The notes beneath the pieces are model-generated. The model saw only the letters and a program-made list of their open reading frames with translations. It was not told the DNA's origin and ran no database searches. The position numbers and the translations under genes were made by a program. Below are positions 45,160-55,697 of a stretch of DNA of 64,000 nt, in pieces. The DNA comes from Lithodes maja (Eukaryota > Arthropoda > Malacostraca > Decapoda > Lithodidae), in assembly GCA_037953745.1 (NCBI GenBank), contig JBAKBP010003096.1, forward strand, positions 96,807-160,806, written 5' to 3'. Position 1 is the stretch's first letter. Every line of letters starts with the position of its first letter.

Positions 45160-45443
45160 CTAGTGGGTGAGACACATAGGGGCGCACTTTTAAACTCTGC
45201 TCACACTTTAACTTGAACTGACTATTGGCGACGGGGGATGGTCATAAATTGAATGTTATCATTTTTGCTTTGCCATATTAAATAGATAGTATTTGTGTGG
45301 CACTCTACAGCATTTTCAAACCAAATTGATCGCTTATTGGTTGGTGGCGATTCTTGTGATGTTAGACATTTCGCAATATGATTAAGCTAACCATAGTATA
45401 TAGCTTATAGGTTCGAGCCCATGGGAGGGGTCATTAATATATA

Positions 45444-45451
<8 letters not shown>

Positions 45452-45497
<46 letters not shown>
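45452..45497. repeat. TA microsatellite
   Basis: Uninterrupted TA run flanked by ACTGTATA on both sides. Confidence 0.95.
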
Positions 45498-45571
45498 TGT
45501 ATATAAATTACATCAATCCTGAATTAATATCCAATATTTCATTTACATCATGTTCATTAACATTGCTAAAT

Positions 45572-46150
45572 TTCCGTTCATAGGGTGCCAACACCACCAT
45601 GTGATGATAAACGGCTTATTTCCGTTCATAGGGTGCCAACACCACCATGTGATGATAAACGGCTTATTTCCGTTCATAGGGTGCCAACACCACCATGTGA
45701 TGATAAACGGCTTATTTCCGTTCATAGGGTGCCAACACCACCATGTGATGATAAACGGCTTATTTCCGTTCATTGGGTGCCAACACCACCATGTGATGAT
45801 AAACGGCTTATTTCCGTTCATAGGGTGCCAACATCACCATGTGATGATAAACGGCTTATTTCCGTTCATAGGGTGCCAACACCACCATGTGATGATAAAC
45901 GGCTTATTTCCGTTCATTGGGTGCCAACACCACCATGTGATGATAAACGGCTTATTTCCGTTCATAGGGTGCCAACACCACCATGTGATGATAAACGGCT
46001 TATTTCCGTTCATAGGGTGCCAACACCACCATGTGATGATAAACGGTTTATTTCCGTTCATAGGGTGCCAACACCACCATGTGATGATAAACGGCTTATT
46101 TCCGTTCATAGGGTGCCAACACCACCATGTGATGATAAACGGCTTATTTT
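45572..46150. repeat. 48-bp minisatellite, about 12 copies
   Basis: The unit starts CCGTTCATAGGGTGCCAACA and is 48 bases long, with very few differences between copies (ATTGGG in place of ATAGGG in two, ATCACC in one). Three long frames stay open through it because 48 is a multiple of three; the resulting 16-residue repeats (FPFIGCQHHHVMINGL) are not credible proteins. Confidence 0.95.
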
Positions 46151-46863
46151 GAATGGAAACATGCTGTATAGACATCCATGAGCCAAATTATGTCGTATTT
46201 ATTTATACGACAGATTCATTATAATCAAGCAAGTGCCTAAAGCAGAGTTTGATAAGTTGGCGGACAGACGCTTAAGAAAGGGAGAGATGCTTATGACTAG
46301 TGTGCCATGCCTATGGTAATTTAGAGAGGCCTCTAGAGCATGACAAATACGTAATACACTTTGGTATTTTATAACAAGTATTTTAGCCAAACGAATTGGG
46401 AATTAAGTTTTATAATTATTCAAGTATAACAACTCGACCTATTCTGCACACTAAAAGAGACATAGGCTGGACTGCAATGTGTGTATTGATACTTTTCAAA
46501 ACTAACTTGATAAAATAATAATAACCAATATGGTCTGTATGGAACTTTAAAATTACCTTGATTTACTTAGTTTGTAAATATTAAGCAAGAGGCATAATAT
46601 ACTGAGATCATTGTTCAGTTAGTGAAGAACAGTTTTTAGCCAACAAAAACACCCCTAGCTAATCAAAGTATATATTATCCAAGTAAATTTCTGACGTCAC
46701 TTAGATTAATAGTGTGGTCGTAAGCATCTCGACCTATAGACCACTGCAGCGGGGCAAGTGTAACAGCCGAGTATAATCAAGCGAGGGAGCCAGGGAGAAA
46801 TATTAGTGGATAACAGTGGTGTAGTATTGGGCTACAATTGCCACTCTAAATTTGACTCTCTTT
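46151..46863. other. AT-rich intron sequence
   Basis: No exon or repeat recognised. Confidence 0.5.
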
Positions 46864-46867
46864 TTAA

Positions 46868-47246
46868 GGGGGGTCACTGGCTTTTTTTCTCTTTCTCTCC
46901 TTTTCTCTCTTTCTCTGGCTTGTATCCATTCGGCCCCATTCAGCCAACTGTTTTAAGACGTTTATCTCCATTCAGGTGTTGATTTTTTCCTGGCGAGCGA
47001 TAGCGAGCCATCATTGTATGAAGAAATCCGGCTTCGCCGGAGACATACAGTATATCTATCGAAAAATTTACAAATTTAGCTTGCTGTCAACACAAAAATA
47101 TATATATGCTGGCTCGCTACCGCTCGCCAGAAAAATATTGACACCTGAATGGGGGTAAACGTCTTAAAACAGTAGGCTGAATGGGGCCGAATGAATACAA
47201 GTCAGAGAGATTGGGAGAGAAAGAGAAAAAAGCGAGGTGGGCTCCC
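46868..47246. mobile_element. TTAA-flanked foldback MITE, copy E
   Basis: Exact TTAA at 46864-46867 and 47247-47250. Starts GGGGGGTCACTGGC and ends GCGAGGTGGGCTCCC, with the same internal palindrome and CCGGCTTCGCCGG hairpin as copies A and B. Confidence 0.9.
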
Positions 47247-47390
47247 TTAAGTTTCCTGTCAAGTGTCTTTACAGAATCAATTATTTGCATGGATACTTTA
47301 GTTTACATATTATGTGTTCCATTGCATCAAGTTGTTGCAAAATTATCATTATTAGAGTTCAATCTACATACACTACACCAAATTATCAAG

Positions 47391-48719
47391 GCGGAAAAAG
47401 CATTACTCTGGCAACAGTGCAATAGACGTATTACTCTGGCAACAGTACAATAGAAGTATTGCTCTGGCAACAGTACAATAGAAGTATTGCTCTGGCAACA
47501 GTACAATAGAAGTATTACTCTGGCAACAGTACAATAGAAGTATTGCTCTGGCAACAGTACAATAGAAGTATTACTCTGGCAACAGTACAATAGAAGTATT
47601 ACTCTGGCAACAGTACAATAGAAGTATTACTCTGGCAACAGTACAATAGAATTACTACTCTGGCAACAGTACAATAGAAGTATTACTCTGGCAACAGTAC
47701 AATAGAAGTATTACTCTGGCAACAGTACAATAGAAGTATTGCTCTGACAAAAGTACAATAGAAGTATTGCTCTGGCAACAGTACAATAGACGTATTACTC
47801 TGGCAACAGTACAATAGAAGTATTGCTCTGGCAACAGTACAATAGAAGTATTGCTCTGGCAACAGTACAATAGAAGTATTACTCTGGCAACAGTACAATA
47901 GAAGTATTGCTCTGGCAACAGTACAATAGAAGTATTACTCTGGCAACAGTACAATAGAAGTATTACTCTGGCAACAGTACAATAGAAGTATTACTCTGGC
48001 AACAGTACAATAGAATTACTACTCTGGCAACAGTACAATAGAAGTATTACTCTGGCAACAGTACAATAGAAGTATTACTCTGGCAACAGTACAATAGAAG
48101 TATTGCTCTGACAAAAGTACAATAGAAGTATTGCTCTGGCAACAGTACAATAGAAGTATTACTCTGGCAACAGTACAATAGAAGTATTGCTCTGGCAACA
48201 GTACAATAGAAGTATTGCTCTGGCAACAGTACAATAGAAGTATTACTCTGGCAACAGTACAATAGAAGTATTGCTCTGGCAACAGTACAATAGAAGTATT
48301 ACTCTGGCACCAGTACAATAGAAGTATTGCTCTGGCAAAAGTACAATAGAAGTATTGCTCTGGCAACAGTACAATAGAAGTATTACTCTGGCAACAGTAC
48401 AATAGAAGTATTGCTCTGGCAACAGTACAATAGAAGTATTGCTCTGGCAACAGTACAATAGAAGTATTACTCTGGCAACAGTACAATAGAAGTATTGCTC
48501 TGGCAACAGTACAATAGAAGTATTGCTCTGGCAACAGTACAATAGAAGTATTACTCTGGCAACAGTACAATAGAAGTATTACTCTGGCAACAGTACAATA
48601 GAAGTATTGCTCTGGCAACAGTACAATAGAAGTATTACTCTGGCAACAGTACAATAGAAGTATTGCTCTGGCAACAGTACAATAGAAGTATTGCTCTGGC
48701 AACAGTACAATAGAAGTAT
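47391..48719 (+). repeat. 28-bp minisatellite, about 47 copies, with higher-order repeat
   Basis: The unit is ACAATAGAAGTATTGCTCTG plus GCAACAGT; the G/A of TTGCTC/TTACTC varies. Rare variants recur 364 bases apart (AGAATTACTACTC at 47646 and 48010; GCTCTGACAAAAG near 47741 and 48105), which is exactly 13 units, so a 13-unit block was duplicated as a whole. Confidence 0.95.
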
Positions 48720-49480
48720 ACAGCCTGAAAATATATCAGAGAAGAATTACAAATACATTTAGTAGCTTAGTTATTGAACATTCAGAAACAATAATAGTCT
48801 ATTGACATAGAAAGGAAAAAAGTGCATACAATTGGTGCAACTCGGAACGCAATGCTAAACAATATCAAATATAGCAGTACGTTTCTGAAATGTTGAAGTA
48901 AAGCTCAATTTGTTAGGCGACGACGTATAAAGATGAATCATTAATAGCACCAAATTGTATGCACCATTATATACATACAAAATTAGAATAAATAATATAA
49001 ACACAATTATATATACAAGAAGAGTGCCTGATATGTTGTATGTATGTTTAGAGATTATGTAGTAATAGCTTAATATTACACATGTAATCATTTCAGCATT
49101 CATGTGTAACAACAATGGTGCACATCAACATTGTTCTCGGGTTTACAATTTAATGTTGTTTATGCTTACAGTGCATTTAATGTTGTTTATGCTTACAGTG
49201 CATTTAATGTTGTTTATGCTTACAGTGCATTTTCATTGATTAAGTCTATTAATTATTATGTTGGCTAAAATCTTGACCAATAAGCTCTTGTAACCCAAAC
49301 ATGGCTGGAACAAATGGGCGGAGGTTGGCCTATCTCTTTTACAATAGGGTCTCTACCCGGTAGTAGAGAAACACACTGCCCACATTTGTATAGCTATCGA
49401 ACGTTATGTGCATAATTATTTAATGATCTAATTAATCGAATTACTGTAGCCATAATTGTAATTGCTCGTACTGATTATGT

Positions 49481-49550
<70 letters not shown>

Positions 49551-49907
49551 GTGTGTTTGTATATATGTGTGTTTGAGTATGCATGTGTGCTTAAGTGTGT
49601 GTTTTTGTTTGTTTGTGTGTCTGTGTATGTTTGTGTATGAGCGACTGTGTGTGTGTTTATTTGTTTGCGTGTATGTTTATTGTTAGTTTATTTGTGTATT
49701 TGTTTTTGCCCGGTACACAGCTATGCAATTCCATGTAACGTCTTTACCGCAACATTCCATGTAACGTCTTTACCGCAACATTCCATGTAACGTCTTTACC
49801 GCAACATTCTCTCACAGTTATAAAGTTCTCAGGCATTGTCACTTGGTTTCTCTTCGCACACACGCACACATAAAATATAACACACACACCCATATACACA
49901 CACACTA

Positions 49908-49939
<32 letters not shown>

Positions 49940-50084
49940 AAGCCATGCACATACACATAGATAAACACACTCACACACATACACAAACACACACATAATT
50001 ATACACACGCACACACTTGTTCAATCATAAATAAACATACACACCTCAATACAGGTAACAAGATTAACCTACTGATATTAACAA

Positions 50085-50126
<42 letters not shown>

Positions 50127-50599
50127 ATTCCGTCTAGCCACCGAAGCTAATATTAGTGTTGTGATAAAGAGAGAAAGAACCCGACGCGGAAGTACGGGAA
50201 GGGAGAGAGAGAGAGAGAGAATGATAAAGTGACTCTAGGAAGAACAAAACTGGCTTTAGAAACACACCAGGAAGAGTACAGAAGCCATGCATCACTTCTA
50301 TTGGTAAACTCTTCATAGGGAGTTGTTAGTTTGGCGATTTATATATCCGTTCGCACCATTTCTTTGCAACTATTTAGACTTTCGGGACATATACGTGTCG
50401 AGCTTTTCCTGACGAGCGACAGCCATCCTGTAATTTATGAGGAAAGAGCCTTAGCTTGGGATAATATTCGACCGATTTTTTTTTTATCTCGAAGTTATTT
50501 ATATATACAGTATATATATATATATATATACTGTATATACATACCTTTTTTTAAAGCTTGATAAGTTTGGCAGTGGTCTAAGGAGGAAACTAGAAACCC
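48720..50599. other. Intron sequence with simple repeats
   Basis: Includes a 27-bp unit three times (49148-49230, CATTTAATGTTGTTTATGCT), a CT run (49483-49546), a 26-bp unit three times (49730-49808, CATGTAACGTCTTTACCGCA), GT and CA runs (49549-49640; 49860-50000) and CT/CA at 50084-50127. No exon seen. Confidence 0.8.
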
Positions 50600-50770
50600 C
50601 ACCTTGATACGATGGTGTCAGTTTAATTATATTGTAGCTATCAGTAGACTAGTTATTTAGCTTATATAATGAAATGGGCGGACACTAATCAATTAACCCT
50701 CAAACTGCCTTTCGAAATGTAAACAAAATCGTCCAATGGCAGCCAAAAATAGATGTAAATGGTGTTATCG
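50600..50770. repeat. Palindromic ~210-bp repeat, degenerate copy 14
   Basis: Retains AATTAACCCTCAAACTGCC and AACAAAATCGTCCAATGGCA. Confidence 0.5.
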
Positions 50771-50864
50771 TATAGAAGAGTGTACTGGTTTACTGGCAAT
50801 AGATTCCACCCTGTATTGTCTTTTATGCGAAGATTCCACAACATAGATATCACATATTCAGTAG

Positions 50865-50912
<48 letters not shown>
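50865..50912. repeat. TA microsatellite
   Basis: Uninterrupted TA run. Confidence 0.95.
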
Positions 50913-50914
<2 letters not shown>

Positions 50915-50967
50915 CAGTGTGAACGTTTCAGCATATGTATACAATAAAATAGGGGAAAAACTTTAAA

Positions 50968-51083
50968 CACAAGGGACTGGAGTTCTCAATAAGGGGCTCC
51001 TGTCCTGACGCTATTCTTGACTTACAGTGCGCTGGCTTGATAATCTAGAAGGTTTTATAGTCTTGCAGTCCTTTTTTAACTAA
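50968..51083. repeat. Dispersed repeat, CTTCAGAGGC family, inverted copy
   Basis: Matches 13694-13862 in reverse complement (GGACTGGAGTTCTC, GACTTACAGTGCGCTGGCTT). Confidence 0.75.
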
Positions 51084-51385
51084 CTAACTGTATAATTACA
51101 TGGAGGACAGCCTTTTACTCTGCTACTATGCTTTTTCTGTTCCCCTTTATTTATCTCCAATTCTTAGGGCGCTCTCACCTAACCTATCCCCCGGCATCAT
51201 TAACTTAACTTTCAGTATTCTCCCCTACTAGGCAACACTCCAAGGATAACACCATATACAAGGCCTCACATAAAGCTTCCTAATGACCCGAACTATAAGC
51301 ACAGCTATTATTGATGGCTTTATGTCTTGCGCACTTTTATATCAGTCATATTGTTTATTCTGAAAAATTATAAACCTTCACAAGG

Positions 51386-51509
51386 GAATGGAGTTCTAGA
51401 AAAATTGGCTCCAGTCCTGACACTATTCTTGACTTACAGTGTGCTGGCTTAATAATCCGGAAGGGCTGATAGCCTCTGAAGCTCTATTTTAACTAACTTT
51501 CAATGTCGC
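51386..51509. repeat. Dispersed repeat, CTTCAGAGGC family, inverted copy
   Basis: Carries GACTTACAGTGTGCTGGCTT and GATAGCCTCTGAAGCTCTAT. Confidence 0.8.
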
Positions 51510-51539
51510 TCAGTTATGTGAGCCTTTAAGGCAAGAATG

Positions 51540-52040
51540 TTTATTTATTTATTTGTATTTGTTTTTAATCTAACTTACTCCCTCTCGGGCATAGGCTGAG
51601 AACCTGTACTGTACATTCAACCGTTCAACACGGTGAAGCACGTGAGGTCTCGTTCCAGCCTTGGGAGTGAGATATGTGAAGCTGCAACCAGCCTTTGCCA
51701 TCTTGCCTTAGCATATACCTGTATATGGAGCTGCTTCGCCTTCGTGCTTCACTGTCTCATCCCGAAGACTCAGACCCTCACTCTCAGAACGCCACCTATT
51801 GATCAATTAACTCACTAGGCATTGCCCCCTGTAGCATATGTTGAGTATGGGAATATTCATGCTATTCATGCTATTTAATCTGGGAACAATGAGTGTATTT
51901 TTTATGGGTTTTTTTGTTTGCGTTTTGGTGGGCTTTTTAGTAATGCACTGATACTAGGTACAGCACAAATTCCATCCCAATAATATCTTCCCATTGATAC
52001 ATCGGGATTCGAAGCCGGGACCATTGGATTACCAGTCCAA
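51540..52040 (-). mobile_element. tRNA-derived SINE, head-truncated copy
   Basis: Body and B box (GGGATTCGAAGCCGGGACC in plus-strand orientation near 52005) match the copies at 18335 and 59699, but the A-box end of the tRNA-like head is missing beyond 52040. Confidence 0.8.
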
Positions 52041-52259
52041 ACTAAACATAAACTTAACATAGTGAGGAGAGGGAGGTAAGACGATAGTGTGGAACTGAAA
52101 ATAAAAAATAATTTCGGAATAATAATTAGTTGTCATCTGCTAATAATACTGTTGATATCTCTCATACTGTGTCATAGTGGTGGAATTGATCTAGGCGTGT
52201 CTTAATTTCACTTCTTCCCCGCAATTACATACGATATCAGTCTGTTTATATAGGGGAAA

Positions 52260-52880
52260 CCATCACCACTCCACTACCACACCAACCACACATCTTTACT
52301 ACCACATCACACACCCCATCACCACCACTCTGCTAGCACATCACCACTACCACATCACACATCACCACCACCACCACTCCAACACTATATCACACACACC
52401 ATCACCACCACCACATCACACATCATCACTCCAACACTATATAGCACACACACCACCACCACTCCAACACTATATCACACACACCATCATCACCACCACA
52501 TCACACATCACCACCACCACTCCAACACTATATCACACACACCATCATCACCACCACATCACACATCACCACCACCACTCCAACACTATATCACACACAC
52601 CATCACCACCATCACATCACACATCATCACCACCACCACTCCAACACTATATCACACACACCACCACCACCACCACATCACACACACCACCACCACCACC
52701 ACATCACACATCATCACCACCACCACTCCAACACTATATCACACACCACCACCACATCACACATCACCATCACCACCACCACTCCAACACTATATCACAC
52801 ACCATCACCACCACAACGTACCTCTCCAACACTATATCACACACACCATCACCACCACCACATCACACATCACCACTACC
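52260..52880. repeat. CAC/ATC-rich minisatellite
   Basis: Repeats of CACCACCACTCCAACACTAT followed by ATCACACACACCATCACCAC, with a unit of roughly 50-56 bases and variable CAC number. Non-coding. Confidence 0.9.
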
Positions 52881-53499
52881 ACCCTCCTCTAAGCTCACCA
52901 TCTGGTTCACTTTTTGCTCTCATCGGTTCACTTTCATCTACTCTCGACCAAATTTAGAACCATTAAAATATTGACGAGGAAGTACTTGGGTTGTTGACAT
53001 TAGAAATACAGAGCTGTAGGAAGATATTATGTGGCGAAGAATAGATTGCCAGAACAACTTAATAATTATGTGTTCTTTGCCGTTTTAATCGGTATGTGAT
53101 ATGTGTCATTTTAATATTAGAAAGAAGCACTGTACAAGCAACAATGAAAAATAAGATACTAATACGTGGTTATGAGGTCATGTTGGTAACTGTGTATACA
53201 TACATACATTTACAGGGTACATACATAGTGTGTGTGTGTGTGTGTGTGACACGAGAGAGAAAAGTTGCCATACATGCTTTAAGAATTATTTTCAGTTAAT
53301 AACGGTCAGCTTGAAAAAGTTAATCTGCAAAAAGAATAAAATAATTATCATTAGCTATAAGATTCAAACAAAATATGCATAGACCTCATGTTAAAGAAGT
53401 GATGTAGAAATAATTTAGGTAACAATATGAAACGAAAACCATACAGTAACGTTTACTCAGAGCCAACATTCTCCTGTTTATAAACCTATGTATATTTTT
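52881..53499. other. AT-rich intron sequence
   Basis: A GT run at 53228-53248; otherwise nothing recognised. Confidence 0.5.
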
Positions 53500-54970
53500 T
53501 TCTATTCGATTTTGAAAAAGTACAAACTACATGGAGTTTTAAGGATTTATGAAATAGGAGGAAATTTGTTAGAAGCAGTTAAGAGTTTTTATGAAGGGAG
53601 CAGAGCATGTGTGAGAGTAGGAAATGGTGAGTTGAGTGAATGGTTTGAGGTAAAGGTAGGTTTGCGACAGGGTTGTGTAATGTCACCATGGCTGTTTAAT
53701 ATGTTTATGGATGGTGTGGTGAGGGAGGTGAAAAGGAGAACTATGGGAAGAGGATTGGGTTTAGTAGGAAAGAATGGTAGAGATTGGGAGTTGAATCAGT
53801 TGCTGTTCGCTGATGACACAGCATTGGTGGCGGATTCTGATGAGAAACTGCAGCGGGTAGTCAAAGAGTTTGGTGTGGTTTGTGGAAGGAGGAAACTGAA
53901 GGTGAACGTCAATAAAAGTAAAGTAATGGTGTGTAATAGGGGAGAGCATAGGGTGAATCTAGATGTGAGGCTGGATGGGGAAATATTGGAACAAGTAGAG
54001 TGTTTTAAATATCTAGGAGGAACGATAAGCAGGAGTGGAGGTATGGAAATGGAGGTAAAACAGAGAGTGTGTGAAGGAAGGAAGGTTTTCGGAGCAATGG
54101 GAAGTATGTGGAAGACGAGAAATCTCGGAGTGAAAGTAAAAAGTGCACTGTATCAAGGAATTGTTGTGCCAACAGTGATGTATGGGGCTGAGACATGGAC
54201 TCTGAAGAAAAAGGAGAAAAAAGGGCTGGATGTGATGGAGATGAGCTGCTTGAGGAGTATGTGTGGAGTTACTCGTAGAGACAGATTGAGGAATGAAGAG
54301 ATACGTAGGAGAGTGGGGCAGCAGGAACATTTGTCAGCCAGAGTGGACAGAAGGGTGCTGAGCTGGTATGGTCATGTTGAACGAATGGGAGATGAAAGGC
54401 TTACAAAGAGAATATGTGAGTCAGGTACAAGGGGAGATAGAAGGGCAGGAAGACCCCCATTGAGATGGAGAGACTGTGTAAGAAAGGCTTTGGATGATAG
54501 AGGAATGACTATAGATCAGGCAGGGGAAGTGGTGGTGGACAGGAGTGAATGGAGAATGCTTGTGAATAGTTGAGTGAACACGTGGTCATTTGGAGTAAGG
54601 GGTCGGGCGCAAGTTCGACTAGATAATAGTCCATCAGGCGCCTGGCCCGGGGGGACGATTAATATGAAGGGTGTGCCTGGAAGTGTGGTGGGAGGGCTTG
54701 TGGCTTTGGCTCCGCTGCATGTCTGCCTGCCGAGATCGGAACCTCTCCGGGTGGTCAGGGGCTGGGGGAGTGCTGGAGCGACCTTGGTAACCCTGGTCTC
54801 TGGGTCTTCTCCTGGGTGGCCTGGATGTGTGTGAGTTTGTGTTTTTTATCTGTGTTTATTTTTTGTTTTATGTTGTTTTTGTGTTTTCCCTGTTCTTGCT
54901 CTGTCTTGAGTCGGCTACCCCCAAAATGGGGATTGGGCCTGAGCATATAGATAGATAGATAGATAGATAG
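53500..54970 (+). mobile_element. LINE, 5'-truncated, with GATA tail
   Basis: The RT region begins in mid-domain. A ~400-base 3' UTR follows the stop at 54571, with AGTCCATCAGGCGCC, GCATGTCTGCCTGC and GGAACCTCTCCGGG, and the element ends GGGCCTGAGCATATAGATAG with a GATA simple repeat (54944-54970). Microsatellite tails are typical of RTE-like LINEs. A 3'-only relative lies at 29930-30301. Confidence 0.85.
53512..54573 (+). pseudogene. Reverse transcriptase, C-terminal two-thirds
   Basis: Open to the stop at 54573. It has SFYEGSRACVRVGNG, then GLRQGCVMSPWLFNMFMDGV, LLFADDTALVADSDEKLQR, KVNVNKSKVM, FKYLGGTISRSGG and YGAETWTLKKKEKK, and ends with a RAGRPPLRWRDCV block. The FADD active site is present but the first catalytic motif (before SFYEGS) is missing, so the copy is dead on arrival through 5' truncation, as is common for LINE insertions. 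The C-terminal WYGHVERM block is a well-known feature of such invertebrate RTs. There is no frameshift in 350 codons, so the insertion is fairly recent. Confidence 0.85.
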
Positions 54971-55697
54971 ACATGGAGTTTTCGATGCTGGAAAATTGAA
55001 AACAAAGCAAAAAACAATGTGTTTTGGCTATGGGTAGACAACGGGTAGGAGTGACATAAACAGGTACAAACGGTAACCATAGACACAGTGTTACTGTATA
55101 AGTAGGATATGGCACGAACATCACATCACAAAAAATAGAAAGACAAAAATATAAAATAATAATAAAATAAGAAAAGAAGCTTGATCTCTCTTACTAGTGG
55201 GGCAGATAAGTGAAACAATCGTTCAAATGATGATACAAGCACCAAATTTGGCATGGATATCCTCCAGAGGCTATATTTTAAGAACAAATTGTTAGCCACC
55301 TGAAAATTCAAGATGGCCGCCATTTTTCAAGATGGCCACCAATGCGATAACGTTTTGACATGAAATTTGACACAGATATTCAACGTGAATGATATTGGTA
55401 CCAATTCTAATGTTATTTACCATGCAGAAAACAATGTTATCATTCTTTAATGTCTCAGAATCTTATTATCCACTGAATAGTTCAAGATGACCACCAGATT
55501 TCAAGATGGCCGCCAATGCAATAATTTGTTTTTTTCACTTATTTGCTGCTCTTTAATGTTATTTATTATGCAGAAAACTATGTCACCATTCTTAAATACC
55601 CCAGAATCTTGTTTTGTCTTTTTCAGGGTTATTGGCTTCTCTCTGGTTAGGAAGGGATAATCTAGCGGCCAATTGAATCTTAAACAACCTCTCTAAA

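Noticed and set aside
45550..46181. Three overlapping 90-200-codon frames with 16-residue repeats
   Set aside because: By-product of the 48-bp minisatellite; open on both strands equally.
47327..48702. Frames rich in YCCQSNTSIVLLPEQ and a CRISPR-like look of the 28-bp array
   Set aside because: The units are contiguous without unique spacers and the sequence is eukaryotic; it is a minisatellite, not a CRISPR array or a gene.
48855..49115. 86-codon minus-strand frame rich in Ile/Leu/Tyr
   Set aside because: AT-rich composition effect, no splice signals in phase with the host gene.
54574..54834. 86-codon frame after the LINE stop
   Set aside because: Lies in the LINE 3' UTR, which is shared as non-coding tail with 29930-30301.
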